A DNA stretch of 64,000 nucleotides from Streptomyces fuscichromogenes (GCF_014645815.1 NZ_BMML01000039.1:1-64000), one strand, 5' to 3'; positions 16,054 through 24,291 are shown, numbered from the stretch's first letter. Notes: generated by a model from the letters alone, not told the origin. Numbers and translations: made by a program.

Positions 16054-17820
16054 TCATCCCTCACCGGCCGCGGTGCCGCCCGCCAGATCGGCCAGGAAGG
16101 CCAGTGCCGCGCGTGCCGTGGCGTCGTTCTGCCGGAACGCGGGCCCTCCAGTACCCGGCCGGGTGAACGCCCCGGGCGTACGTCCGTTCGTGAACGGCCC
16201 GAGCGCGAACCGCCGGGGATGCGGCCGCCCGCCCCCGTCGAGGATCCGCCCGTCGGCGGGGTCCACCCTGAGCAGCCCGTCGGGCGTCTCGGCGGCCTCG
16301 CCGACGTGCAGTTCGCGCAGCAACGCGTCCCGGGCACGCCCCACGGTCGGTTCGGGCAGCCGCGCCTCGACGAGGGCCCGCGCCGCCACGGAGAACCCGG
16401 GCACGGTGTCGGCGGACGCCCGGAACACCCCGTCCTCGGCCGTCACCGTCATCCCGGCGCCGACGAACCGCAGCACCCCGGCCCGGGACAGCGCGAGCAG
16501 CTGCCGCAGCCGGGGGCCGGGCGGCCCGGAGGCGAGGTAGCTGAAGAACCCGTGCCACCAGGACCCGATGTCGCCCAGCCGCACCAACTGCCCGTAGACG
16601 GAGAGCAGTCCGAGGAACACCGCCAGGTCGGCGCTGTACGCGGGATCGTGCCGGCGGTCCAGGTCCGCCTCGACGTAACCGCGCAGCCCGTCCTGGAACT
16701 CCTCGTGCGACCCGTACCGGATCCCGTCCAGCGGATGGTCCAGTCGCGCGAGATCGAGCCGGTCGGCCGGATCCGGTACGGCGGCCGCCACCAGCGCCCG
16801 CACCTCGGCGTCGCCCTCGGCGGCGGCGTACTTCTCCTCGAAGTCCCGCCAGGCGACGGCCGTCCGCTCCGGGTGGACGGTGAACAGCCGGTGGTAGTGG
16901 GCGAAGCCCAGCTCCTTCACCACCAGCGGCCACACGTCCCGCCGGAAGTCGAAGCCGTCCGGCCGGGCGAGCAGTCCGTCGATCTCGCCGGGGCCGAGGA
17001 AGCGGGGCAGCGGCGGGCGTTCGCCGGTCCAGTCGTACCCGATCTTCGAGTGGTACGGCACGCCGCGCCGCGACCCGACGTACAGCACCGGCTCCTGCCC
17101 GGACGGCACGTAGGTGTCGCCGTCGTGGCGTCCGCCCCGTCCCTCGGTGAGCAGCACCATCAGGTCGACGAAGGCGAGCCCGAACCCCCGTACGAGCACC
17201 GGTTCACCCGGCCGCAGTGCGGACAGGTCGCTGTCGGCGGTGAAGTCGGGCGGCAGGTGGACCAGGCCGTGCGTGTCGGCGTACGCGGCCAACGCGGCCT
17301 GTTCCGGGTCGAGTTCTGCGTCCAGGTGGCCGAGGGCGAGGACGACGAGGTCGGCGAGGAGCGGACGCGGCCGGCCCTCCAGCCAGACCTGCTGGCGGCC
17401 CTCGCGCGGCCCGCTCAGCCGCAGGGCCCGGCGCGGGTGGTAGTGGACCGTGACGCCGTCCGGCAGGTCGGCGACGGCACGGTCGTAGACGTGGCGCAGA
17501 TAGCGGCCCTGGATCTGCCGGTCGGCGAAGGTACCGCTGTCCAGGCCCGCCCACTCGTGCAGGGTGGGGCCCTTGCGCACCGGCCCGGCCATCCGCACCG
17601 TCTCGTCCGTGAACATGGTGACGTCCTCGGCGTGCGAGTTCATCCACAGCAGCGGCGACTGGGCGGCCCGCCAGATGCGGCCGGCGCCCGGCGGATGCGG
17701 GTCGACCAGATGGATGTCGAGGCCCGTACCGGCGTACAGCTCGGGCGCGTTGGCGGCGATGCGCTCCAGGAGGCCGGTCCCCCGCGGCCCGGCCCCCACG
17801 ATCACCAGCTGCGGCCTCAT
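16054..17820 (-). CDS. FAD/NAD(P)-binding protein (NAD_binding_9 family)
   Basis: Large flavoprotein-like protein, 588 aa. It begins with a dinucleotide-binding motif (LVIVGAGPRGTGLLERI, residues 5-21) and the WMNSHAEDVTMFTDETVR stretch of the FAD/NAD(P)-binding family often found with siderophore, sulfur or amine oxygenation genes. Further marks are VVLALGHLD near residue 140 and PVLVRGFGLAFVDLMVLLTEGRGG near 185. The ATG at 17820 overlaps the stop of a 31-codon open frame upstream (ATGA). With the luciferase-like and DUF1684 genes it probably forms a redox operon; the substrate is unknown. Confidence 0.85.
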   Translation of the reverse strand: MRPQLVIVGAGPRGTGLLERIAANAPELYAGTGLDIHLVDPHPPGAGRIWRAAQSPLLWMNSHAEDVTMFTDETVRMAGPVRKGPTLHEWAGLDSGTFADRQIQGRYLRHVYDRAVADLPDGVTVHYHPRRALRLSGPREGRQQVWLEGRPRPLLADLVVLALGHLDAELDPEQAALAAYADTHGLVHLPPDFTADSDLSALRPGEPVLVRGFGLAFVDLMVLLTEGRGGRHDGDTYVPSGQEPVLYVGSRRGVPYHSKIGYDWTGERPPLPRFLGPGEIDGLLARPDGFDFRRDVWPLVVKELGFAHYHRLFTVHPERTAVAWRDFEEKYAAAEGDAEVRALVAAAVPDPADRLDLARLDHPLDGIRYGSHEEFQDGLRGYVEADLDRRHDPAYSADLAVFLGLLSVYGQLVRLGDIGSWWHGFFSYLASGPPGPRLRQLLALSRAGVLRFVGAGMTVTAEDGVFRASADTVPGFSVAARALVEARLPEPTVGRARDALLRELHVGEAAETPDGLLRVDPADGRILDGGGRPHPRRFALGPFTNGRTPGAFTRPGTGGPAFRQNDATARAALAFLADLAGGTAAGEG

Positions 17821-17912
17821 CGGGCCGGCTCGGAGGTGAAGAGGCCGGTCGCGGGCCCGGGTATGCCGGGGGCGGGAGCGGTGACGGTTCTGGCGAGGGT
17901 CTCGCAGGACAT
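17817..17912 (-). CDS. 31-aa small protein, first gene of the FAD/LLM operon
   Basis: A short frame starting MSCETLARTV and ending LFTSEPAR lies directly before the FAD/NAD(P)-binding gene. Its ATG is preceded by CGGAG at 7 bases, and its TGA overlaps the next ATG (ATGA). That suggests a translated leader or small protein coupled to the flavoprotein. It is rich in Pro, Ala and Gly in the middle, has one Cys at position 3 and no membrane segment. It may be a coupling leader, a small structural peptide or, less likely, a peptide substrate of the two flavin enzymes. Confidence 0.5.
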   Translation of the reverse strand: MSCETLARTVTAPAPGIPGPATGLFTSEPAR

Positions 17913-18103
17913 GGGAAGGCTCCGTGGCGGATCAATCGAACACGGTGGACGCGCACACGGTGGTGCGGGTGCCTTCACACGGAACGCCGGCGTGCGGCGC
18001 TCTTACGGCCGAGCCCCTCAGCAGGGCCGTCCGCCGACTCTACGGTGCCGTTTCCCCTCGTTGTCAAGGGTGTCCAGAGTATGGGCAGCGCGTCTCAGCT
18101 CAG

Positions 18104-18132
18104 TTGACGGAGAACCGGAGACCTGTTCCACT
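18104..18132 (+). promoter_or_regulatory. Promoter of the leader-peptide gene (leaderless start)
   Basis: TTGACG at 18104-18109, a 17-bp spacer and TCCACT at 18127-18132 form a sigma70-like promoter. The expected transcription start falls on or next to the ATG at 18139, so the short peptide would be translated from a leaderless transcript. No ribosome site precedes it, in agreement. Confidence 0.6.
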
Positions 18133-18138
18133 TGCCCC

Positions 18139-18210
18139 ATGCATCCACAGCAGTGGCTGGTCAAGCGCTCCCACATCGACTTCGGTCGCGTGTGGTCCTG
18201 TTCCTGTTGA
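18139..18210 (+). CDS. Cys-ending leader peptide (sulfur-type attenuator leader)
   Basis: 23 codons. The C-terminal part reads KRSHIDFGRV followed by WSCSC and a stop. This fits the Streptomyces leader-peptide pattern Arg-x-His-(Val/Ile)-Asp-(Leu/Phe)-x-Arg-Val-x-Ser-x-x-Cys that precedes many sulfur-metabolism operons and is thought to sense Cys-tRNA supply. A GC-rich hairpin followed by TTTT starts 17 nt after the stop, completing an attenuator-like arrangement. No gene follows on this strand for more than 4 kb: the next genes (18403-22112) run the other way. The closest redox operon is divergent. Confidence 0.65.
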   Translation: MHPQQWLVKRSHIDFGRVWSCSC

Positions 18211-18226
18211 GCTGACCCCCTGCGTG

Positions 18227-18252
18227 CCCCGCGGACCGCGGGGACTTTTCGC
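18227..18252 (+). terminator. Terminator behind the leader peptide
   Basis: CCCCGCGG-A-CCGCGGGG (18227-18243) can fold into a stable hairpin and is followed by ACTTTT, an intrinsic terminator with a T run that is rare at this GC content. Its distance to the leader stop suits attenuation by a stalled or fast ribosome. Confidence 0.65.
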
Positions 18253-18332
18253 GTTCTCCGCCGCGCCCCACCCTTCGCCTTCACACGCGCGCCCCTCCCT
18301 CACGACAGACGCCCGGTTCACGTGCCCCCGAA

Positions 18333-18364
18333 GGGGCGCGGGGAACCGCGCGACCAGCCACGAC
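18333..18364 (+). repeat. REP-like dispersed element, copy 1
   Basis: GGGGCGCGGGGAACCGCG followed by CGACCAGCCACGAC. Near-identical sequences occur at 32167-32202, 55951-55993 and 62601-62637, with a variant at 57321-57388, always outside genes and close to gene ends. Confidence 0.8.
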
Positions 18365-18402
18365 GAACCCGCGGCCGCCACACGGCCCCCGCGCCCCGTC
18401 CC

Positions 18403-19005
18403 CTACCGCGAGACCACCGCCACCCTCCTCTTCGCGGGCCCGACCCGCTGCCCGATCACCCGGTCCATCAGCGCGCCCAGCACGTCCCGCACCGACCCCC
18501 GGTCCCGCGCGTCGCACTCCAGCACCGGCACCTCGGCCCCCAGCCCCAACGCCTCCCGGACCTCCTCCAGTTCGAACCGCTCGGCGCCGTCGAACCGGTT
18601 CACGGCCAGGGCGAAGGGCGCCCCGTGGGACTCGAAGTAGTCGACGGCGGGAAAGCAGTCCTCGATCCGGCGGGTGTCCGCGAGGACCACCGTGCCCAGC
18701 GCTCCCTCCACCAGGTCGTCCCACAGGAACGAGAACCGGTCCTGTCCGGGCGTCCCGAACAGGTACAGCGCGATGGACGGATCCAGCGTGATCCGGCCGA
18801 AGTCGAGCGCCACGGTCGTCGTGGTCTTGGACTCGACCCCGACGAGCGAGTCGACGCCGACCGACACCTGGGTGATCGCCGCCTCCGTGTCCAGCGGCTC
18901 GATCTCCGAGATCGCCCCGATGAACGTCGTCTTGCCGACCCCGAGTCCCCCGCTCACCACGATCTTCACGGCGAGCGGCACGACCTTCTCAGAGCGCCCG
19001 GACAT
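18403..19005 (-). CDS. cvnD: Conservon GTP-binding protein CvnD
   Basis: Small Ras-like/ATP-GTP-binding protein of the conservon type, 200 aa. The P-loop is GGLGVGKT (residues 19-26), followed by a switch region with SKTTTTVALDFGRI, the DxxG equivalent in LYLFGTPGQDRF, and AVNRFDG in the NKxD position. CvnD proteins form a membrane-associated complex with CvnA, B and C that resembles eukaryotic G-protein systems and affects development and antibiotic production in Streptomyces. It overlaps cvnC by 17 bp. Confidence 0.93.
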   Translation of the reverse strand: MSGRSEKVVPLAVKIVVSGGLGVGKTTFIGAISEIEPLDTEAAITQVSVGVDSLVGVESKTTTTVALDFGRITLDPSIALYLFGTPGQDRFSFLWDDLVEGALGTVVLADTRRIEDCFPAVDYFESHGAPFALAVNRFDGAERFELEEVREALGLGAEVPVLECDARDRGSVRDVLGALMDRVIGQRVGPAKRRVAVVSR

Positions 19006-19363
19006 GATCCCTGATCCTTTCCAGCAGCTGGAGCGGCAGCTCCGCGGGTTGCCGGCAGGCGAGCTGCCCGGCGACGACGAGATCGGAGATCAGCACCCTG
19101 GCGACTCCGAGGGGTACGCCGACCCGGTGCGCCACCTCGGCGACCGTCGTCGGCTGCGCGCACACCGTCACGATGTGGCGGCGTTCGAACGCGAGCGACT
19201 CGTCCGGTGCGCCCACGGCCATGACCAGCGTCTCCAGCCGCAGGTCGGTCTGGAGCGGCTCGGCGCGCCCGCCGGTGATGATGAACGGCCGTACGAAGGA
19301 CGTGTCCTCGGACATGTCCTCGGACATGTCCTCGCCGGGGTCGCGCGGTTCCTGCGCACTCAT
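18989..19363 (-). CDS. cvnC: Conservon DUF742 protein CvnC
   Basis: DUF742 protein of 124 aa with the characteristic VRPFIITGGRAEP near residue 26, a winged-helix-like centre (TTVAEVAHRVGVPLGVARVLISDLV) and the ending LERIRDHVRAL. An acidic N-terminal SEDMSEDMSEDTS repeat precedes the domain. It overlaps cvnB by 4 bp and cvnD by 17 bp, so the four genes are co-translated. Confidence 0.93.
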   Translation of the reverse strand: MSAQEPRDPGEDMSEDMSEDTSFVRPFIITGGRAEPLQTDLRLETLVMAVGAPDESLAFERRHIVTVCAQPTTVAEVAHRVGVPLGVARVLISDLVVAGQLACRQPAELPLQLLERIRDHVRAL

Positions 19364-19788
19364 CGTGGCAACGCCTGCCGCAGATCGGCGATGAGCGTCG
19401 GGCTCAGCAGGTCGCCGGCCCGTTCCGCGAGCACCGCCATCTCGTAGCCGACCAGGCCCAGCTCACCGCTGGAGTCGGCGAGGACGCCGAGACAGCTGCC
19501 GTCGCGGATCGCGGAGACCAGCAGGAAGCCGCGCCCCATCTCGATCATGATGAGCTTGACCCCGTCGAAGCCGTACCGCTTGGACGCGCTGCGCGCGAGC
19601 GACGAGAGCCCCGACACGATCGCCGCGAGATGGTCGGCCTCGGTGCGTCCGAGCCCGTCCGAGACGGCGATCAGCAGCCCGTCGGAGGAGACGGCGACCG
19701 CGTCCCGTACCCCGTCCGTGGACTTGACGAAGTTCGCGAGCAGCCAGTTGAAGGTCCGCGAGTCGTTGGGGGTGCCTACGGTGCTCAC
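19360..19788 (-). CDS. cvnB: Conservon Roadblock/LC7 protein CvnB
   Basis: Roadblock/LC7-fold protein, 142 aa: FNWLLANFVKSTDGVRDAVAVSSDGLLIAVSDGL, LAAIVSGLSSLARSASKRYG and IEMGRGFLLVSAIRDGSCLGVLA are the family blocks. These proteins bind the small GTPase partner, here CvnD. It overlaps cvnA and cvnC by 4 bp each. Confidence 0.93.
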   Translation of the reverse strand: MSTVGTPNDSRTFNWLLANFVKSTDGVRDAVAVSSDGLLIAVSDGLGRTEADHLAAIVSGLSSLARSASKRYGFDGVKLIMIEMGRGFLLVSAIRDGSCLGVLADSSGELGLVGYEMAVLAERAGDLLSPTLIADLRQALPR

Positions 19789-22112
19789 CTGGCGTCACCC
19801 CGGCCCTTCGCATCGCGCTTCGCGTCGCCCTTCGCGTCGCCCTCGTGGTCCGCCTTCCTCTCCCGTTTCTCCTTCTCCACGCTGATGCCGCCCCGCATGT
19901 GGGCGCTGCGCAGGGTGGCGAGCATCCCGGAGACCTCCTCGGGGCTGCGGTCGGGGGTCCGCTCGGCGGGCGCCGGGCGGCTGGGCCGATCCGTCTCGCT
20001 GACGGCCTCCGCGATCGCACTGCGCTGGGGCCGCTTGACGAGGCCGTTACGGGTCCGGGCGGCCGAGGCACCCTTCTTCTGCGGCTGCGGCTGCGGCTGC
20101 GGCTGCTCGGGCCCGGCCTCGGCGGCAGCGGCGGGCTGGGCGGCGGGGGCGGAGACAGCGGCGAGCCGCGTCTGGTCGGGTTCCCTGCGCGGGGCCGGTA
20201 CGGCGGCCGGTTCGGCGGCGGCCGCCTGCTTCGGGGGTGCCGCCGCCTCCGTGATCAGATTGACCGGGATGAGCACCCGGGCGACCACGCCGGCGGCGGG
20301 CGCCTCGCCGAGCCGTACCTCGATCCCGCATTTGCGGGCGAGCGCGCCGACCACGAAGTGGCCGAGGAACCGGGTGGGTTCGGCCATGAAGCTGGCGGTG
20401 CCGGAGAGCCGTACGTTGGCCTCGGCGATCGCCTGGGCGTCCATGCCGAGGCCGTGGTCGACGATGGCGACCAGATAGCCCGCGCTGCTGCGGCGGCCCT
20501 CGATCTCCACGTCCGAGTCCGGCGGGGAGAAGCTCAGCGCGTTCTCGATCAGCTCGGCGAGGAGGTGGGCGATCTCGGCGACGACCGAGCCGGTGAGATG
20601 GGCCGGCTCCACCCGGCGCAGGGTGACCCGGCGGTACTCCTCGACCTCCGCGAGGGAGGCGCGCAGTACGTCCGTGATGGACAGCGGGGTGGACCAGGGC
20701 CGGGGGCTGGACTCCCCGGCGAGGACGAGCAGGCTCTCGGCGTTGCGGCGCATGCGGGTGGCGAGGTGGTCCAGTTCGAAGAGGTTGGCGAGGGTCGCGG
20801 GGTCGGCGTCCTCGTGCTCCAGCCTGTTGATGAAGCTGATCTGCCGGCGCACCAGGTTCTGGTTGCGGCGGCCGAGGCTGACCAGCGAGTCGGTGGCGTT
20901 GCGGCGCAGCACGGCCTGCTCGGTGGCGAGGTCGTAGGCGGCCTGCTGCACCCGGTCGAAGGCCTCGGCGACCTCCTTGACCTCGGCGCCGGCCCGGCCG
21001 GAGACGGCGAGCGGGGCCGGCGGCCCGGGGTGCTCGCCGCAGGAGCCGTCCTGGACGGCGGAGACGGCCTTCGGCAGCCGGTCCCCGGCGACCTCACGGG
21101 CCTGCTGGGCGAGTTCGGCGAGCGGTGCGGAGACGGACCGTACACAGTCGAGGGCGAGGGCGCCGAGCGCGGCGACGGTGCCGAGGGCGACCAGCAGGAA
21201 GAGCAGCAGGTCGCGCTGGGCGGTGTCCTCCAGCGCGGCGGCCCGGTTCTCGACGTCGGTGCCGAGCGAGACCTGGACGTCCCGCAGTCCGTTGATGGTG
21301 GCGGTCATCGCGTCCCACCACTGCATGGGCGGGATGCCGTGCCAGGTCAGCTTCCCGCCGCCCTTGACGGCGGTGTCCTCGTACGCCAGCGCGCGCTCGG
21401 CGTCCGGGGTGGTCATGGCCTCGTCCAGGCGGCGCTGCTGGGCGTCGGAGGCGGAGCGCGGGAAGGCGTCGAGGGCGGCGAGGCGGCCGGCCCGGATCTC
21501 CATGAACCGGCTGTAGTCGTCGCCCTGGAACTGCCCGGCGCGCACCGAGCCGAGCACGATGGCGCGTTCCTCGCCGGTGAACTCCTTGGCGTTGCCGAGG
21601 ATCTGCAGCGTCTGGTAGGCGTCGCGCAGGGTGGCGTCGTGGACGTCGCTCAGGCCGAGGTCGAGCCGGTCGAGGACGGTGATGGTGGTGGTGAAGTAGT
21701 CGAAGGTGTCCTTGACCACGCCGGTGTGGTCGTCCGCGTGCTTGCGGATCCCGGCGAGTCCGCCGAGCCGTCCGAGGGACTCGCGCACCGAGCCGGCGGC
21801 CGCGTCGGAACGGCCCCGGAGTGCCTGGTCGAGCCGGTCGCGGGCGGTGTCGGTGGCCCTGCGCTGCGCGGGCAGCCTGCCCGCGAACTCCTTGACGCCG
21901 CCGACGTATCCGGTGGTGAGACCGCGCTCCTTCTGGAGTTCGTGGATCAGGCCCTGGAGCGTGATCTCCAGCCGGGCGTTGTCCGCGGTGGCGGAGGCGT
22001 TGCGATAGGCGGAGACCTGCTCGGCGGCCGCGACGCCCAGCAGCGTCAGCAGGACGGCGAGGGCCAGCACCAGAATCCTCAGGAGCCTGGTGCGAATGGT
22101 GGCTGCTTGCAC
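19785..22112 (-). CDS. cvnA: Conservon sensor kinase CvnA with NIT sensing domain
   Basis: Membrane sensor of 775 aa. The first membrane segment (ILVLALAVLLTLLGVAAAEQV) is at residues 12-32. An extracytoplasmic nitrate/nitrite-sensing-type (NIT) helical domain spans about residues 45-300, including LQKERGLTTGYVGG. The second membrane segment (LLLFLLVALGTVAALGALALDCV) follows near 305. A HAMP-like linker, a dimerisation helix and an HATPase domain come next (LLAELIENALSFSPPDSDVEIEG near 520, VDHGLGMD near 560). A Pro/Ala/Gln-rich tail ends the protein. It is the first gene of the cvnA-D operon; no cytochrome P450 gene follows cvnD. Confidence 0.93.
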   Translation of the reverse strand: MQAATIRTRLLRILVLALAVLLTLLGVAAAEQVSAYRNASATADNARLEITLQGLIHELQKERGLTTGYVGGVKEFAGRLPAQRRATDTARDRLDQALRGRSDAAAGSVRESLGRLGGLAGIRKHADDHTGVVKDTFDYFTTTITVLDRLDLGLSDVHDATLRDAYQTLQILGNAKEFTGEERAIVLGSVRAGQFQGDDYSRFMEIRAGRLAALDAFPRSASDAQQRRLDEAMTTPDAERALAYEDTAVKGGGKLTWHGIPPMQWWDAMTATINGLRDVQVSLGTDVENRAAALEDTAQRDLLLFLLVALGTVAALGALALDCVRSVSAPLAELAQQAREVAGDRLPKAVSAVQDGSCGEHPGPPAPLAVSGRAGAEVKEVAEAFDRVQQAAYDLATEQAVLRRNATDSLVSLGRRNQNLVRRQISFINRLEHEDADPATLANLFELDHLATRMRRNAESLLVLAGESSPRPWSTPLSITDVLRASLAEVEEYRRVTLRRVEPAHLTGSVVAEIAHLLAELIENALSFSPPDSDVEIEGRRSSAGYLVAIVDHGLGMDAQAIAEANVRLSGTASFMAEPTRFLGHFVVGALARKCGIEVRLGEAPAAGVVARVLIPVNLITEAAAPPKQAAAAEPAAVPAPRREPDQTRLAAVSAPAAQPAAAAEAGPEQPQPQPQPQKKGASAARTRNGLVKRPQRSAIAEAVSETDRPSRPAPAERTPDRSPEEVSGMLATLRSAHMRGGISVEKEKRERKADHEGDAKGDAKRDAKGRGDAR

Positions 22113-22605
22113 GGAAGTGCCTTAATGACGAGGCGAGTTGATGGACACGCAGATCCGGGGGAGAAATGGTTCTGCGCTTCGGCCAACGAACCTCTCCGGC
22201 CAGCGGTCACCCGATCATGTTTTTGTTTTACGTCACGGAAACAGGATCAAGGTGAATCCCGAGGCAACCGCCCCTGTGGACCGATTCCGTATACGGTGAC
22301 GGACGCGCGCCCGGGTTGACGGCTCGTCGCACCCGGGCCGGCCGCGGCGAGCACACCCCCGGACACGTCCCGTTCACCCGGACGCACCGCTCATCACTCG
22401 TACGCCGGAAACAATCATATTTCACTCTCAGTCAGCAGGTGTGTGAGCTAGGGCCCTTGGGGTACCTGGCCTCTCGACGTTTTGCCTCTGCACCAGTACC
22501 GTCACAAACCCCCCGTGCGGCGTCTATCCACTTGGCGCACCATCCGCATCATGGACGACGATAGGGATGCGGAAGCAAGAAAGACCGCTGTGAGAGGAGG
22601 CGTCC
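22113..22605. other. Divergent promoter region between cvnA and the sepF-like gene
   Basis: 493 bp with no credible gene. It holds a perfect 10-bp palindrome CCGTATACGG (22287-22296) and, 12 bp further, an 8-bp inverted repeat GCCCGGGT...ACCCGGGC with a 14-bp spacer (22309-22338). Near the sepF-like start the bases CGATAGGGAT (22559-22568) resemble a -10 region. AT-rich patches lie at 22216-22236 and 22408-22424. Confidence 0.55.
22309..22338. promoter_or_regulatory. Inverted repeat in the cvnA/sflA intergenic region
   Basis: GCCCGGGT and ACCCGGGC face each other across 14 bp that contain TTGACG, a possible -35 element. Together with the palindrome at 22287-22296 this may be a regulator site for cvnA, sflA or both; no regulator can be named. 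Confidence 0.4.
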
Positions 22606-23046
22606 ATGGGATCGGTACGCAAGGCGAGTGCCTGGCTTGGCCTCGTCGACGACAACGATGACGAGCGCTACTACGACGACGACTACTCCGAGGGGACCGA
22701 GCAGCCCGGGGACGCCTGGGTCACCGACCCCCGGGTCAAGGTGGCCTCGGACACCGCCGAGGAGAAGGGCCGCCGGATCGGCACGGTCACCCCGGACAGC
22801 TTCCGGGACGCCCGCGCACTCGGTGAGCTGTTCCGTGAGGGTGTGCCGGTCATCGTGAACCTCACGGCCATGGAGCCGGGCGACGCCAAGCGGGTCGTCG
22901 ACTTCGCGGCCGGGCTGACCTTCGGTCTGCGCGGCACCATCGAGCGGGTCGCCAACCGGGTCTTCCTGCTGACGCCCGCCAACACCGAGATCGTCAACGG
23001 CGAGCCGGCCAGGCGCCGGGAGGACGGCTTCTTCAACCAGAGCTGA
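22606..23046 (+). CDS. sflA: SepF-family cell division protein (SflA-like)
   Basis: SepF-like protein of 146 aa. An acidic Asp/Tyr-rich N-terminal linker (DDNDDERYYDDDYSEG) is followed by the SepF core: TVTPDSFRDARALGELFREGVPVIVNLTAMEPGDAKRVVDFAAGLTFGLRGTIERVANRVFLLTP. SepF anchors and organises FtsZ filaments at the membrane. Streptomyces carry one SepF next to ftsZ and two paralogues; the one beside an acyl-CoA dehydrogenase gene is SflA, known in S. coelicolor to influence polar growth and sporulation septation (family knowledge). The N-terminal MGSVRKASAWLGL can form an amphipathic membrane helix. Strong GAGAGGAGG ribosome site. Confidence 0.9.
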   Translation: MGSVRKASAWLGLVDDNDDERYYDDDYSEGTEQPGDAWVTDPRVKVASDTAEEKGRRIGTVTPDSFRDARALGELFREGVPVIVNLTAMEPGDAKRVVDFAAGLTFGLRGTIERVANRVFLLTPANTEIVNGEPARRREDGFFNQS

Positions 23047-23071
23047 GGCAGGGCCGCTCACCGGCCCTGCC
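23047..23071. terminator. Bidirectional terminator between sflA and the acyl-CoA dehydrogenase gene
   Basis: GGCAGGGCCG (23047-23056), a 5-nt loop and CGGCCCTGCC (23062-23071) form a hairpin directly after the sflA stop and 13 bp after the convergent acyl-CoA dehydrogenase stop. Confidence 0.75.
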
Positions 23072-23083
23072 CCCGGGCGGGGT

Positions 23084-24277
23084 TCACCGGAAGGCGTCGA
23101 GTCCGGTGAGTGCCTTGCCCAGCACCAGCTGGTGCATCTCGACGGTGCCCTCGTAGGTGAGCACCGACTCCAGGTTGGTCGCGTGCCGCATCACGGGGTA
23201 CTCCAGCGAGATCCCGTTGGCGCCCAGGATCGTCCGCGCCGTACGGCAGATCTCGATGGCCTCCCGTACGTTGTTGAGCTTGCCGAAGCTGACCTGCTCG
23301 GGACGCAGGCGGCCGGCATCCATCCGCCGCCCCAGGTGATGGGCGAGCAGGATCCCCTTGTGCAGTTCGACCGCCATGTCGGCGAGTTTGGCCTGGGTGA
23401 GCTGGAAGCCGCCGATGGGCCGACCGAACTGCTCCCGCGACTTCGCGTAGTCGACGGCCGTCTCGAAGCAGGTACGGGCCGCGCCCATAGCGCCCCACAC
23501 GATCCCGTACCGGGCGTGCGAGAGACAGCTGAGCGGCCCCTTGAGCCCGACGACCTCGGGCAGCACGGCATCAGCGGGCAGCCGCACATCATCCATCACC
23601 AGCTCACTGGTGACACTCGCCCGCAGCGACCACTTGTGCTTGATCTCGGGCGCCGAGAACCCGGGCGTGTCGGTGGGGACGACGAACCCCCGGATCCCGT
23701 TGTCGGTCTGCGCCCACACGACGGCGACGCCCGCCACCGAGCCGTTGGTGATCCACATCTTCCGTCCGCTGAGCACCCAGTCGCCGCCGGCGTCGCGCCG
23801 GGCGTGGGTCCGCATGGCGGCGGGGTCGGACCCGTGGTCCGGCTCGGTGAGCCCGAAGCACCCGATGACGTCACCGGCGGCCATGCCCGGCAGCCAGCGC
23901 TGCTTCTGTTCCTCGCTCCCGAAGCGGTGGACGGCGTACATGGCGAGCGATCCCTGGACGGACACGAGCGACCGGACACCCGAGTCCGCGGCCTCCAGCT
24001 CCAGGCAGGCGAGCCCGTACTGCACGGCGGACGCGCCGGCGCACCCGTACCCGTCGAGCGACATCCCGAGCGCCCCGATGGACCCGAGCTCCTTGGCGAG
24101 CTCCCGGACACCGGGCAGCTCCCCGCTCTCGTACCACTCGGCGACGAACGGCAGCACCCGATCGGCCGCCCAGCTCCGCACGGTCTCCCGCACGGCGAGA
24201 TCCTCCGGCTCCAGAAGATCGTCGATCCCGAGCGGATCACCGGCGTCGAACGGGGGCAACTTCACGGACGCGGACAT
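23084..24277 (-). CDS. Acyl-CoA dehydrogenase (glutaryl-CoA dehydrogenase-like)
   Basis: FAD-dependent acyl-CoA dehydrogenase, 397 aa. The family blocks are clear: GLACLELEAADSGVRSLVSVQGSL near residues 89-112, CFGLTEPDHGSDPAAM near 139, KMWITNGSVAGVAVVWAQ near 173, and the catalytic Glu in LTYEGTVEMHQL near residue 378. The overall sequence resembles glutaryl-CoA dehydrogenases rather than short-chain enzymes, so lysine/tryptophan degradation is a possible role (inference). ATG at 24277 with GGGAGGG at 5 bases. A TetR-like palindrome 15 bp upstream suggests tight ligand-controlled expression. Confidence 0.93.
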   Translation of the reverse strand: MSASVKLPPFDAGDPLGIDDLLEPEDLAVRETVRSWAADRVLPFVAEWYESGELPGVRELAKELGSIGALGMSLDGYGCAGASAVQYGLACLELEAADSGVRSLVSVQGSLAMYAVHRFGSEEQKQRWLPGMAAGDVIGCFGLTEPDHGSDPAAMRTHARRDAGGDWVLSGRKMWITNGSVAGVAVVWAQTDNGIRGFVVPTDTPGFSAPEIKHKWSLRASVTSELVMDDVRLPADAVLPEVVGLKGPLSCLSHARYGIVWGAMGAARTCFETAVDYAKSREQFGRPIGGFQLTQAKLADMAVELHKGILLAHHLGRRMDAGRLRPEQVSFGKLNNVREAIEICRTARTILGANGISLEYPVMRHATNLESVLTYEGTVEMHQLVLGKALTGLDAFR

Positions 24278-24291
24278 TGAGCCCTCCCTAA

